This document shows, in pieces, positions 26,762 through 35,933 of a DNA stretch of 64,000 nucleotides. Source of the stretch: Chitinivibrionales bacterium. GTDB lineage: Bacteria > Fibrobacterota > Chitinivibrionia > Chitinivibrionales > WJKA01. The notes beneath the pieces are model-generated. The model was not told where the DNA came from and searched no databases. It saw nothing but the letters and a program-made list of their open reading frames with translations. Position numbers and translations under genes: made by a program. Position 1 is the stretch's first letter. Every line of letters starts with the position of its first letter. The DNA is taken from assembly GCA_014728295.1 (NCBI GenBank), contig WJLW01000053.1:1-64000 (forward strand). The letters are read 5' to 3'.

Positions 26762-28162
26762 ATGCTTTTTCTGCCAATCAGCACTGATGTACACGACGGG
26801 CGCATACGCATGGCCGCGCTATGGATTGCGGCGATTTGTCTGCTGGCTCACCTTTTTGTTGCAGATGATATAAATAAGGTAGAAGCCGAACTCGAGGCCA
26901 TTCATGAGGAACTCAGAGAACAGGAATTTAAAGAGATGTTCAACGAGCGCGGCGAGGATGCGATCCCCGACATGCGCAAGATGATTACTGACGTCAAAAA
27001 TGTTAACAGCACCGTAGAGCAAAAACTGAAAGCCAAAGCCAAAGAGCGGCGCAAATCAATGCTGATATACAAATTTGGTCTGGTGCCAAAGCATTTCAAC
27101 ATTCTGAATTTGATCTCGCACATGTTCGTCCACGGCGGCTGGCTGCATCTGTTCGGCAATCTGTGGTTCTTTTATCTGTGCGGCGTGGCGATGGAAAAGT
27201 ACTGGGGATTCGGCAGATTTCTCACGTCATATCTGACATGCGGCATCGGCGCCAGTATTTTTTTCCTTGTCTTTAATGCACTTACCGGCAACCTCCAGGC
27301 CGACACGCCGCTTATCGGCGCATCAGGGGCGATAGCCGGTACCATGGGGGCCTTCGTCGTTACGCATGCAAAATGCAAGGTCAATGTGTTCTACTTTTTC
27401 ATGTTGCTATTCATGCCGCGCTGGGGAACCTTTGTCATGCCGGCGACATTTTATTTCGGACTCTGGTTTGTCTTCCAGGTAGTTCAGGGAGCGATACTGG
27501 GTGGAGACCTGACAGGTGTGGCTTACACCGCGCATGTAGGCGGATTTGTCATCGGGCTGGGGCTGGGTAAATTCCTCGGCAGCGAGGATGAAGATGCGCT
27601 GGTTAGTCCACCAAAAACACGCAGCAAAAAAACACCCCCCAAACGCAAGGCATTCATCGATACCAGCATTTCCGCACCGGCGCGCGCCGGTTCGCCGATC
27701 GAAAGTGACGCACTACCGCCGGTCCCCAGGATTGCACAGGCCTGGAACGCTTTCAACGAACGTGACTACGCGACAAGCTCGCGGCTTATCACCGAAGAAA
27801 TGGATGTATTTCTGCAGAATCCCCGGCACTATCACGATGCGCTGGTTGACACCATGTACAAAATAATCCGGCATTGGGATCTGCTGGAACTCAACCCTTC
27901 GCACGTTTATCAGTGGGCCAAAAGACTGAGTCAATTGGGTCTGCACAACCTGGCAATATCGGCATTTGATCTGATTGCTGCAGAATTTAAAAGCGGACAT
28001 TTATATATGAGCAGCATGTATAATGCGGCATATCTGCGTATTCAAACACGCAGCGATCCGGAAAAAGCCCGTGAGGGATTCAAAAAACTCATCGACGCCG
28101 ATCCCGACAACGTGCTCTCCCGGCAGGCTTCAAAATACCTACAGAGCGTTGGTGCTCTGTAA
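26762..28162 (+). CDS. Rhomboid family intramembrane serine protease with TPR-like C-terminal domain
   Basis: A 466-residue membrane protease. A first transmembrane helix (about 17-34) is followed by an unusual charged helical insert (about 36-100). The rhomboid core (about 110-272) contains H129 and N133 (HLFGN), catalytic S188 in GASG and H258 in AHVGG, so the Ser-His dyad is intact. A Lys/Pro-rich linker (275-300) leads to a soluble helical domain (about 315-466) that resembles TPR repeats (YHDALVDTMYKII, NLAISAFDLIAAEF). It would cleave membrane proteins within the bilayer, with the tail possibly recruiting substrates. It stands alone after its own promoter; GAAGAG precedes the ATG. Confidence 0.92.
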   Translation: MLFLPISTDVHDGRIRMAALWIAAICLLAHLFVADDINKVEAELEAIHEELREQEFKEMFNERGEDAIPDMRKMITDVKNVNSTVEQKLKAKAKERRKSMLIYKFGLVPKHFNILNLISHMFVHGGWLHLFGNLWFFYLCGVAMEKYWGFGRFLTSYLTCGIGASIFFLVFNALTGNLQADTPLIGASGAIAGTMGAFVVTHAKCKVNVFYFFMLLFMPRWGTFVMPATFYFGLWFVFQVVQGAILGGDLTGVAYTAHVGGFVIGLGLGKFLGSEDEDALVSPPKTRSKKTPPKRKAFIDTSISAPARAGSPIESDALPPVPRIAQAWNAFNERDYATSSRLITEEMDVFLQNPRHYHDALVDTMYKIIRHWDLLELNPSHVYQWAKRLSQLGLHNLAISAFDLIAAEFKSGHLYMSSMYNAAYLRIQTRSDPEKAREGFKKLIDADPDNVLSRQASKYLQSVGAL

Positions 28163-28169
28163 GGCTTCT

Positions 28170-29006
28170 TTATGCCGGCGCCTGCGGTTTTTCGAGCTGC
28201 GCAACCCTGGCTTCGGCAGTCAGTACCTCATTCATTGCGCCGGTGCGATAGCCCTCAACGTCAATTGACACATACGTATAGCCGGCATCTTTGCAGATTT
28301 TCTTTATGTGCGCACGCAAATCCCAGGCCTTGTCCATCTCCCCGGGAGCAAATTCCAGCCGCGCCAGTCCGTCGTGATCACGCACGCGAAACTGCGTAAA
28401 GCCCAGGCGACGCACATAAACTTCGGCCCGGCCAACGCGCTCGAGTTTTTCTGTGGTGATTTTGATGCCGTAGGGAAATCGGGAGGCAAGGCAGGCATAG
28501 GAGGGCTTGTCGGCTGTCGGCAGGTTGTACTCACGCGAATAGGTGCGGATATCATTTTTTGTCAATCCCGCCAACTTCAGCGGCGAAATCACTCCCAGCT
28601 CTTTGGCCGCACGCATGCCTGGACGAAAATCGCCGGTGTCATCTGCATTGCTGCCGTCAAATACCGCCTCGTAATTGTCTTTTTCGGCGATATGCTTGAC
28701 CAGAGTGAATAATTCGCTTTTACAATAATAGCACCGATCGGGCGGATTATCCGAGTATCCCGGAATGTCAATCTCCTCGGAGACAATTACGCGTTGGGCA
28801 ACACCCATTTGAGCGGCAAACTTTTTTGCTTCCTCGAGTTCATGAAATGGATATGAGGACGAAGTGGCCGTTAGGAGCAATAGTTTATCTCCAAGCACAT
28901 CTCTGGCTACCCGTGCCAGAAAGGTACTGTCGACTCCGCCGGAGAAAGCAATAACCGCCGAATGGTAAGCGCCAATGATTTCTTTCAGCTTCTGAAGCTT
29001 TTCCAT
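28170..29006 (-). CDS. larE: LarE-type ATP-dependent sacrificial sulfur transferase
   Basis: A 278-residue PP-loop protein that adds sulfur to the pyridinium dicarboxylate precursor of the nickel-pincer cofactor used by LarA-type racemases. The PP-loop is SGGVDST at 22-28, and C172 (YACLASR) matches the sacrificial cysteine of Lactobacillus LarE; only one cysteine is present there, so the sacrificial mode is likely. C92 and C95 (CYYC) form a further pair. Family length matches. LarB and LarC are not in this window. The LarA-like gene at 2048-3337 is a probable client. It converges with the rhomboid gene, only 7 bp between stops. Confidence 0.9.
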   Translation of the reverse strand: MEKLQKLKEIIGAYHSAVIAFSGGVDSTFLARVARDVLGDKLLLLTATSSSYPFHELEEAKKFAAQMGVAQRVIVSEEIDIPGYSDNPPDRCYYCKSELFTLVKHIAEKDNYEAVFDGSNADDTGDFRPGMRAAKELGVISPLKLAGLTKNDIRTYSREYNLPTADKPSYACLASRFPYGIKITTEKLERVGRAEVYVRRLGFTQFRVRDHDGLARLEFAPGEMDKAWDLRAHIKKICKDAGYTYVSIDVEGYRTGAMNEVLTAEARVAQLEKPQAPA

Positions 29007-29458
29007 TGCGAAAGCTCCTTATTTAAAGGATATAGATACCGGACGCACGCCCGGTTTGAATTGCAGATGAAACTAAAATACAAAGTTTGTGCCAAAAACG
29101 TGAGTCTGATCATGGCGTGACTGCTCTTGAACAGGTGCCAAAAAGCTATTTTATTCAGTTCTTCGAGCGCTCAAACGAAGTTTCAAGTGCTCGGCTCTGG
29201 ACACATTTGTCTTAAAAGTGCACGCGAAACCACGCATAGTGATATCGGTTGCGTGCGAAGCCAAAACCACTCCTGCTAGCAATATGGTATTCAACAACTT
29301 TGTTACCTTACTCACGCAGGTATGTCAGGATTACCTGCACAAAATTTGCACAAAAATTCGTTTTGAATTATTTAATTCACGCATAATTGCGTTTTGAGTA
29401 TGCTCGGATAATAAGGCACTGCAGCCTGATGGAGTAGCCGGTAAGGAGGAACTGATCC
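29007..29458. other. Intergenic region upstream of the PDH operon
   Basis: The 452 bp hold no convincing gene. An inverted repeat, GCAGGTA (29316-29322) and TACCTGC (29332-29338), lies just upstream of the predicted promoter, and CGCATAATTGCG (29380-29391), with CGCA/TGCG arms, lies just downstream. Either could be an operator. Confidence 0.5.
29346..29374 (+). promoter_or_regulatory. Predicted sigma70-like promoter of the PDH operon
   Basis: TTGCAC (29346-29351) and TATTTA (29369-29374) are separated by 17 bp, about 85 bp upstream of the first gene of the operon. Flanked by two inverted repeats, so regulation at this site is plausible. Confidence 0.5.
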
Positions 29459-29902
29459 ATGACGAAAAATGAAATTCTCTCGATGCTGAATGCTATGATA
29501 GCTGAGTCAAAGACCGCCGTGCTGGCAACCGTTGAGCACAACCGACCTCATTTGCGCTGGATGACCCCGGCAATGCTTCCCGATCATCCCGAATCAATTT
29601 TCATGCTCTCCTCGCCTCACCTGGCTAAAGTTGCTCAGGCACTCACCAATCCCGATGTTGAGATGCTCTTTCAAACCAAGGCCTTGCACAAGGTAATCAC
29701 GGTTGAAGGCAATCTGATTGTGCACACCAATGCAGCATTGCATTCCGAAATTCTCGAAGCTGCCGCCGCACGTCTGCGCGTGTTATGGAAAATGAATGCG
29801 GATTTGCATGACCTGGTAGCACTGGAGCTTGTCATTCGTAAAGCCGTCTATACCCAGCCGATGAAGGGCGAAAAAACAATCGTTACATTTGCGGAGGAAT
29901 AA
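29459..29902 (+). CDS. Pyridoxamine 5'-phosphate oxidase-like (PNPOx split-barrel) protein
   Basis: A 147-residue flavin-binding split-barrel type protein. The opening (EILSMLNAMIAESKTAVLATVEHNRPHLRWMTPA, read in parts) and FMLSSPHLAKVAQALTNP match the PNPOx-like family rather than a true PdxH, which is longer. A strong AAGGAGG precedes the ATG. Its stop shares one base with the start of the E1 alpha gene (TAATG), so it is translationally coupled to pyruvate dehydrogenase. Its role in that operon is unknown; it might be a flavin or cofactor-binding accessory or redox sensor. Confidence 0.8.
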   Translation: MTKNEILSMLNAMIAESKTAVLATVEHNRPHLRWMTPAMLPDHPESIFMLSSPHLAKVAQALTNPDVEMLFQTKALHKVITVEGNLIVHTNAALHSEILEAAAARLRVLWKMNADLHDLVALELVIRKAVYTQPMKGEKTIVTFAEE

Positions 29903-30882
29903 TGCCAGCAAACAAGAAAGCTACCGGCCTGGACAAGAAAGAACTGCTATCCCTGCTCAAAATGATGCTGCTGGTGCGCCGCTTTGAAGAGCGCGCGGCC
30001 CAGATGTACGGCTTGCGCAAAATCGGCGGCTTCTGCCATCTTTATATCGGACAGGAAGCGGTTGCAACCGGCTCTATCGCTCCTCTCGATCTGAAAAAAG
30101 ATTATGTTCTCACCGCGTATCGCGATCACGGCCATGCGCTGGCCTGCGGCATGGATCCCAAAGCCTGCATGGCGGAACTCTTCGGTAAGCAAACCGGCTG
30201 CTCGAAAGGCAAAGGCGGCTCGATGCATTTTTTTGACGCCGACAAGCACATGCTGGGCGGCAATGGCATCGTCGGCAGCCAGATTCCGGTGGCAACCGGT
30301 GTTGCCTATAAAATTAACTACCTAAAAGAGGGCGGAGTCGTGATGTGCTATTTTGGCGATGGCGCGATTCACCAGGGCGCCTTCCACGAAAGCCTGAACC
30401 TGGCAAAAATCTGGAACCTGCCGATAGTCTACATCTGCGAAAACAACCAGTACGGCATGGGTACCGATTTCAAACGCGTCTCCGCGATAGAAGATTTGTC
30501 TGTTCGAGGTATTGCCTATGGAATGCACAGCGCCCAGATCGACGGAATGGATGTTGAAACCGTATACGAAGCCAGCCGCAAAGCCGTCGACGCAGCCCGA
30601 AACGGCGAGCCAAGTCTGCTCGAAATAAAGACCTATCGCTATAAGGGACACTCCATGAGCGATCCGGCTAAATATCGAACAAAGGACGAGTTGAATGCAT
30701 ATAAAGAGCAGGACCCGATCCTGCTGCTCAAAGCGCGCATGCTCAAGCGGGGCTCCCTTACCGAGAATGCGTTCAAGAAAATGGATGACGAAATCAAAGC
30801 GATTTGTAATGAATCGGTAACTTATGCAGAGCAAAGCCCTGAGCCGCAGCTTTCCGAGCTCTATCAGGATATATACGTATAG
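29902..30882 (+). CDS. pdhA: Pyruvate dehydrogenase E1 component, alpha subunit
   Basis: Thiamine diphosphate-dependent subunit of 326 residues that decarboxylates pyruvate and passes the acetyl group to the lipoyl domain of E2. The GDGAIHQG...ENNQYGMGT span is the ThDP-magnesium motif (GDG followed by N about 27 residues later). GGSMHFF and YRYKGHSMSDP, the phosphorylation-loop equivalent, are present. Length and sequence fit the heterotetrameric E1 type of Gram-positive, mitochondrial and FCB enzymes. It is followed 13 bp later by the beta subunit. A branched-chain or acetoin dehydrogenase is a less likely alternative. Confidence 0.95.
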   Translation: MPANKKATGLDKKELLSLLKMMLLVRRFEERAAQMYGLRKIGGFCHLYIGQEAVATGSIAPLDLKKDYVLTAYRDHGHALACGMDPKACMAELFGKQTGCSKGKGGSMHFFDADKHMLGGNGIVGSQIPVATGVAYKINYLKEGGVVMCYFGDGAIHQGAFHESLNLAKIWNLPIVYICENNQYGMGTDFKRVSAIEDLSVRGIAYGMHSAQIDGMDVETVYEASRKAVDAARNGEPSLLEIKTYRYKGHSMSDPAKYRTKDELNAYKEQDPILLLKARMLKRGSLTENAFKKMDDEIKAICNESVTYAEQSPEPQLSELYQDIYV

Positions 30883-30895
30883 AGGAGGATGATTC

Positions 30896-31876
30896 ATGCC
30901 GCAGATAACCTATCGCGAAGCTTTGCGCCAAGCGATAGATGAAGAAATGCAAAGGGACGATCGCGTTATCATACTGGGAGAAGAAGTCGCTCAATATAAC
31001 GGCGCTTATAAAGTTACCCAGGGGATGCTCGATAAGTACGGGCCCGCGCGCGTCGTCGACACGCCAATATCCGAAGAAGGATTTACCGGTGTTGGAGTAG
31101 GCGCCGCCATGGCGGGTCTGAGACCGATCATCGAGTGGATGACGCTTAATTTCTCTCTCATGTCAATCGATCAAATTTACAGCAATGCTTCGAAAATACG
31201 CTACATGTCCGGCGGGCAGTTTGCCGTTCCGGCGGTATTCCGAGGCCCGAACGGTCCGGCTGAATTTCTGGGCGCACAGCATTCACAGGCCCTGCAGGCG
31301 ATGTATGCGCATTGTCCGGGGATGATCGTGGTTGCCCCCGGAACACCCTACGATGCCAAAGGCATGCTCAAAACAGCCGTGCGCGACGATAATCCCGTTA
31401 TCTTCTGCGAAGCCGAGATGATGTATTCCTGGAAAGGAGAGGTGCCGGAAGAAGAGTATCTGATTCCCTTCGGCAAAGCAGACGTCAAGCGTCCCGGCCG
31501 CGACATTACGCTTATCAGCTACTCAAAGCCGCTCAGGCTCGTACTCGATGCAGCCGCCGAACTTGCCAGGGAAAGCATAGAGGCCGAAGTACTCGATTTG
31601 CGTTCGATTCGTCCGCTCGATGAAGAGGCCATATACGCATCCGTCAAAAAAACCAATCGCTGTATCATCATCGATGAGTCCTGGCCCTTTGCCAGTGTGG
31701 GCTCACACGTGGCCTGGCTGACAGCAAAAAACTGTTTTGACTACCTGGACGCACCGGTTGAGCTGGTTGCATCCGAAGACGTCCCGATGCCCTACAATCA
31801 CAATCTCGAACTGGCCGTGCAACCGTCGGTACCCAAAATCATTGCCGCAGCAAAGCGCGCACTTTACCTGGAATAA
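30896..31876 (+). CDS. pdhB: Pyruvate dehydrogenase E1 component, beta subunit
   Basis: The 326-residue beta subunit that completes the E1 active site. The N-terminus ITYREALRQAIDEEMQRDD, the LGEEVAQYNGAYKVT motif, the GPNGPAEFLGAQHSQ segment and the C-terminal EDVPMPYNHNLE all fit pyruvate-type E1 beta. AGAGGAGGAT precedes the ATG. It lies between E1 alpha and E2 with 11-13 bp gaps. Confidence 0.95.
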   Translation: MPQITYREALRQAIDEEMQRDDRVIILGEEVAQYNGAYKVTQGMLDKYGPARVVDTPISEEGFTGVGVGAAMAGLRPIIEWMTLNFSLMSIDQIYSNASKIRYMSGGQFAVPAVFRGPNGPAEFLGAQHSQALQAMYAHCPGMIVVAPGTPYDAKGMLKTAVRDDNPVIFCEAEMMYSWKGEVPEEEYLIPFGKADVKRPGRDITLISYSKPLRLVLDAAAELARESIEAEVLDLRSIRPLDEEAIYASVKKTNRCIIIDESWPFASVGSHVAWLTAKNCFDYLDAPVELVASEDVPMPYNHNLELAVQPSVPKIIAAAKRALYLE

Positions 31877-31887
31877 AAGGAGCAACC

Positions 31888-33168
31888 ATGGCCGAAAAAT
31901 TATTAATGCTTGCGCTCTCTCCAACTATGGAAGCAGGGACAATCGTTAAATGGAATAAAAAGGTTGGCGATTCATTTTCAACCGGCGATACGCTCTGCGA
32001 AGTTGAAACCGATAAAACAACCATGGAATACGAAAGCACGCTGGACGGCACGCTGCTAAAAATTGTGGCCACAGAGGGATCGCAGGTGCAGGTGGGGGAG
32101 CCAATCGGTATTGCCGGCGAGCCCGGTGAGGATATTTCGGATTTCGAAAAAGAACTCGCCGCATCGCAAACACCAGCGCAAACAACCGCTTCCACCCCAT
32201 CGACCCCCGGACCTCAGGCCCCTGTCGCGCCGGCGCCGTCACCGGTGCAGTCTCAGTCCCAATCTCAAACTCAGGCCCAAGATTCGGCACCCCCCTCTGC
32301 GGCTCCCGGCGAAATCATCGCCTCCCCCCTGGCCCGCAAAATGGCATCCGAAATGGGCATTGACCTGCGCACCATCAGCGGATCGGGGCCAAACGGACGC
32401 ATTGTCAAACGCGACATCGAATCTGCGGGCGGATCTGCACCACGCACCGAAACGTCCGCCGAATTTGCGCAGCCACAGCTCCCCGCGCAGGACCAGACAA
32501 TCCCGGTCAGCGAAAAACGCAAGATCATTGCGCAGCGTCTGGCCGATTCCTTCTATTCCGCACCACACTACTTTTTGAAGTCTGCGGTTAACATGGACAA
32601 CGTGCTCTCGGCTCGTAAGCGCATCAATAAGCAGACCGACGATCGTTACTCACTCAACGCGTTCATCATCAAATTTGCCGCCGAAGCTCTCAAACGACAC
32701 CCCATGGCCAATGCGAGCTGGCAGGGCGATTCCATTACCATTCACGGCAGCATCGATATTGCGCTGGCGGTTGCTCAGCCCGACGGCCTTATCACGCCGG
32801 TAGTGCGCAACTGCGGCAACAAAGGATTCGGCGCGATTGACCGTGAGCTCAAGCAGTTGATCAAAAAGGCACAGGAAAATAAGCTTTCTCCGCAGGAATA
32901 CTCCAACTGCACCTTTACCATTTCCAATCTCGGCTCATTCGGTATACGGGAGTTCACGGCCATCATCAATCCGCCGGCCTCGGCAATTCTGGCCGTGGGT
33001 GAGATATCCCGCCAGCCGGTAGCGGACGAAAACGATGCAGTCGCAATTCAAAACACGATGATGATGACGCTTTCGTGCGACCACCGCATTCTGGACGGCG
33101 CCGTCGGAGCGGCATTTCTCAAAGACCTCAAAAGCCTGCTGGAAGATCCGGTCAAGGCGCTGGTTTAA
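31888..33168 (+). CDS. pdhC: Dihydrolipoamide acetyltransferase (E2) of pyruvate dehydrogenase
   Basis: A 426-residue E2 core protein. One lipoyl domain (about 1-77) carries the lipoyl lysine K43 in ETDKTTMEYE. A Pro/Ala/Ser/Gln-rich hinge follows, then a peripheral subunit-binding domain (about 145-182, ASPLARKMASEMGIDL and GPNGRIVKRDIE) and the catalytic domain (about 200-426) with the active-site CDHRILDGA motif near the end. AAAAGGAG precedes the ATG. It forms the multimeric core on which E1 and E3 assemble. Confidence 0.95.
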   Translation: MAEKLLMLALSPTMEAGTIVKWNKKVGDSFSTGDTLCEVETDKTTMEYESTLDGTLLKIVATEGSQVQVGEPIGIAGEPGEDISDFEKELAASQTPAQTTASTPSTPGPQAPVAPAPSPVQSQSQSQTQAQDSAPPSAAPGEIIASPLARKMASEMGIDLRTISGSGPNGRIVKRDIESAGGSAPRTETSAEFAQPQLPAQDQTIPVSEKRKIIAQRLADSFYSAPHYFLKSAVNMDNVLSARKRINKQTDDRYSLNAFIIKFAAEALKRHPMANASWQGDSITIHGSIDIALAVAQPDGLITPVVRNCGNKGFGAIDRELKQLIKKAQENKLSPQEYSNCTFTISNLGSFGIREFTAIINPPASAILAVGEISRQPVADENDAVAIQNTMMMTLSCDHRILDGAVGAAFLKDLKSLLEDPVKALV

Positions 33169-33196
33169 ACCGACATCACGTAAGGATATTCATCAC

Positions 33197-34585
33197 ATGG
33201 CTCAATCATACGATCTTATCGTTATCGGGGCGGGACCCGGAGGATATGTCGGCGCAATTCGTGCATCGCAACTGGGCATGAAGGTTGCTGTTATCGAAAA
33301 GGATAAACCCGGCGGGGTCTGTCTCAACATCGGCTGCATTCCCTCAAAAACACTGATTAATGAAGCCAACCAGTTCGCAACTATTCCCCGTCTCAAAGAG
33401 GTGGGCATCAAAATCGACACGCAGGAATTTGACTATAAAAAGGTATTCAAAAAATCGCGCAACGCGGCCGACACACTTTCCAGCGGCGTCAATTATCTGC
33501 TCAAAAAAAACAAGATCAATCTCATTTCCGGAACCGGCGTGCTCAGCGCTCAGGGCGAAGTAACCGTTGACGGATCGGATACCTATCAGGCGAAAAACAT
33601 CCTGCTGGCAACCGGCTCCCGGCCGCGTGAAATTCCCGGTTTCAAGTTTGACGAAACAGATGTGCTCTCCTCGACCGGCGCCTTGCTGATGGAGTCGTTA
33701 CCAAAGTCAATACTCATCCTGGGCGGTGGTGCAATCGGAGTCGAGTTTGCCCATATCCTCAACGCATTCGGCGTCAGGGTCCACATCGTGGAAATGCTTG
33801 AGCGCATACTGCCACTCGAGGACGCGGAGACCGCACAGGTGCTGCACAAAAGTTTCACCGGCCGCGGCATCGCCATAGACACATCTGTCAAAGCAACCGC
33901 GATGAAAAGATCGCGCGGCAAATTGTCGGTTAGCTTCGAAAGCAAAGACGGAGCGACGAGCACAAAGTCATACGACAAAATCCTGGTCGTCACCGGTCGC
34001 GTGCCGAACACCGGGGACATCGGCCTCGACAAACTCGGCATCGCCGCCGATCAAGGATTTATCGTTGCCGGCGACTACTATCAAACTAGCGTTCCCGGCA
34101 TTTACGCATGCGGCGACATGCTCCCCTCTCCCATGCTGGCCCATGTTGCATCAAAAGAAGCCGAGATTGCCGTCGAGCACATGGCCGGCAAGCATACCCC
34201 GGCCGCCATCGACCCGGCGACCATTCCGGGAGCGGTCTATTGCGAGCCGCAGGTAGCAAGTTTCGGTATGACCGAGGAGCAGGTCAAAGAACGGAACATC
34301 GACTATAAAAAAGCAGTATTTCCCTATCGCGGGGCGGGCAAGTCGGTTGCCATCGGGCATACCGAGGGGATTGTCAAAATTATCTATGGTCCCGCACACG
34401 GTGAACTTCTCGGCTGTCACCTTGCCGGTGCAGAGGCGACTGAGCTGATCCACGAAGTGCTACTCGCAAAAACAGCCGAATTACTTCCCGAAGATGTCGC
34501 CACGATGATCCACGCGCACCCGACTCTCTCCGAGGCGGTGATGGAAGCGGCGCGCACGGCTGAAGGATGGGCTATTCATGCGTAG
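33197..34585 (+). CDS. lpdA: Dihydrolipoyl dehydrogenase (E3)
   Basis: A 462-residue FAD and NAD-dependent enzyme that reoxidises the dihydrolipoyl groups of E2. It shows the FAD motif GAGPGGYVGA (11-20), the redox disulfide C42/C47 in GGVCLNIGCIPSKT, the NAD motif GGGAIGVEFA and the C-terminal active-site histidine in HAHPTLSEAV. It is the last gene of the PDH operon. An imperfect GC-rich hairpin follows at about 34590-34622 but lacks a T-tract. Confidence 0.96.
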   Translation: MAQSYDLIVIGAGPGGYVGAIRASQLGMKVAVIEKDKPGGVCLNIGCIPSKTLINEANQFATIPRLKEVGIKIDTQEFDYKKVFKKSRNAADTLSSGVNYLLKKNKINLISGTGVLSAQGEVTVDGSDTYQAKNILLATGSRPREIPGFKFDETDVLSSTGALLMESLPKSILILGGGAIGVEFAHILNAFGVRVHIVEMLERILPLEDAETAQVLHKSFTGRGIAIDTSVKATAMKRSRGKLSVSFESKDGATSTKSYDKILVVTGRVPNTGDIGLDKLGIAADQGFIVAGDYYQTSVPGIYACGDMLPSPMLAHVASKEAEIAVEHMAGKHTPAAIDPATIPGAVYCEPQVASFGMTEEQVKERNIDYKKAVFPYRGAGKSVAIGHTEGIVKIIYGPAHGELLGCHLAGAEATELIHEVLLAKTAELLPEDVATMIHAHPTLSEAVMEAARTAEGWAIHA

Positions 34586-34674
34586 AGCAAGGCTGCCGCG
34601 TTCAGTTACGGCTACGCGGCCTTCAGTCTTGTTCCTCCGCTGGTGTTTACATTTGATATCGGAAAACCGGACTA

Positions 34675-35220
34675 TTAACCTTCCCCTTTCATAGCCGATT
34701 CGATACCTTTGCTGTAATCGGTAGGCACCGTAACTGCGCGCTGGGCCAGCTCACGGTCAAGCAGCAATACCCCGCGTATATCGTCCTTGATCAGCTTGAG
34801 CTGCTGAATCATATCGTTATCGTTTTCTTCCTCTTCTACCTGTTCGGTAATATACCAGTTGAGAAAAATCTGAGTTGCATTGTCTTTTTCTTCTTTGGCA
34901 ATTTCCATCAGGTTGTTGAGGAGGCCGGTTACTTTCTGCTCGTGCTCGAGCGTCTTCTCGAACATTTCAAGCGCAGATGAAAAATCATGCGGGGGCTGTT
35001 GGATCGCCAGCAGTTTGACGGAGACGCCCTGACGCTGCAGGTACTCGTACATTTTCATGCCATGCATCATCTCCTCGTGAAACTGCACCATGAACCAACT
35101 GGCAAATCCCTTCAATCCAAGGTCGTTTGCCGCGTTGGACATCGACATGTACAGATACGCGGAATACATTTCAGCATTGATGTGCTGATTGAGTGCATTA
35201 GCCACTTTGTCGCTGAGCAT
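34675..35220 (-). CDS. Ferritin
   Basis: A 181-residue non-haem ferritin that stores iron as ferric mineral in a 24-mer shell. The opening LSDKVANALNQHINAEMYSAYLYMS, the ferroxidase-site FHEEMMHGMKMYEYL segment and the QVEEEEND loop are classic FtnA features. The start at 35220 is preferred because AAAGGAAACAGCT precedes it; a longer frame 36 nt upstream lacks support. It converges with the PDH operon and is the last of a minus-strand set of redox and iron genes. Confidence 0.95.
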   Translation of the reverse strand: MLSDKVANALNQHINAEMYSAYLYMSMSNAANDLGLKGFASWFMVQFHEEMMHGMKMYEYLQRQGVSVKLLAIQQPPHDFSSALEMFEKTLEHEQKVTGLLNNLMEIAKEEKDNATQIFLNWYITEQVEEEENDNDMIQQLKLIKDDIRGVLLLDRELAQRAVTVPTDYSKGIESAMKGEG

Positions 35221-35328
35221 AGCTGTTTCCTTTCGTTTACTGGATGAATTGTCCAAAGGCTTGCCTGAATAAAATAATAGCCGCCCGCTTCAGGCTGGTT
35301 CTTCAGGCATCAAATCAACCTTACAGCA

Positions 35329-35910
35329 TCACCCGAAATACGCGGGCTCATTGCCCGGCTTCCATTTGATATTGCAGCCCATACTCGACCTCTGCTCGGA
35401 CGGCGCCGGTTCGCCGGCAAGCACCGCGTTGAGCGCTGTACGCAAGTCCGCACCGGTGACGGCAATACCATTGCCGGGGCGGCTGTCGTCCATTTGTCCC
35501 CGGTACACCAGTTTCCGGCTCGCGTCAAAGAGGAAAAAATCGGGTGTGCAGGCTGCTTTGTACGCTTTGGCCACATCCTGGGTTTCGTCGAACAGATATG
35601 GAAATTTGTAGCCGAATTCACGCGCTTCCTCAGCCATTTTGTCGGGTCCGTCGTCGGGATGACTGTCGACACTGTTGGAGCTGATTCCCACAACGGCAAC
35701 GCCCTTTTCAATGTACTCACTGGCCAATGCCACCAGTGCGTCGCGGACATGCTTTACATAGGGGCAATGATTGCACATGAATATCACCAGCAACGCCGGT
35801 GCAGAGCTAAACTGATCGAGCGAAACCTGTGATCCGTCTGCTGCATTGGGCAGACTGAAATCGGGGGCTATGGTGCCCAGCGGCAACATGGTAGACGGCG
35901 TAAGTGACAT
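35329..35910 (-). CDS. Thioredoxin/AhpC-TSA-fold redox protein
   Basis: A 193-residue cytoplasmic thioredoxin-fold protein of the peroxiredoxin-like family often named thioredoxin family protein. APDFSLPNAADG and the redox pair C46/C49 (FMCNHCPYVK) are present, followed by VVGISSNSVDSHPDD and TPDFFLFDA. The C-terminal SSMGCNIKWKPGNEP tail, with a further cysteine, is typical of this subfamily. It probably reduces disulfides or peroxides. The ferritin neighbours fit oxidative-stress protection. Confidence 0.88.
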   Translation of the reverse strand: MSLTPSTMLPLGTIAPDFSLPNAADGSQVSLDQFSSAPALLVIFMCNHCPYVKHVRDALVALASEYIEKGVAVVGISSNSVDSHPDDGPDKMAEEAREFGYKFPYLFDETQDVAKAYKAACTPDFFLFDASRKLVYRGQMDDSRPGNGIAVTGADLRTALNAVLAGEPAPSEQRSSMGCNIKWKPGNEPAYFG

Positions 35911-35933
35911 AGTATCTCCCTTGTTTTATCGGT

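Noticed and set aside
34590-34622. GC-rich hairpin after the E3 gene as a terminator
   Set aside because: Bulged stem, 14-nt loop and no T-tract; could not be supported.
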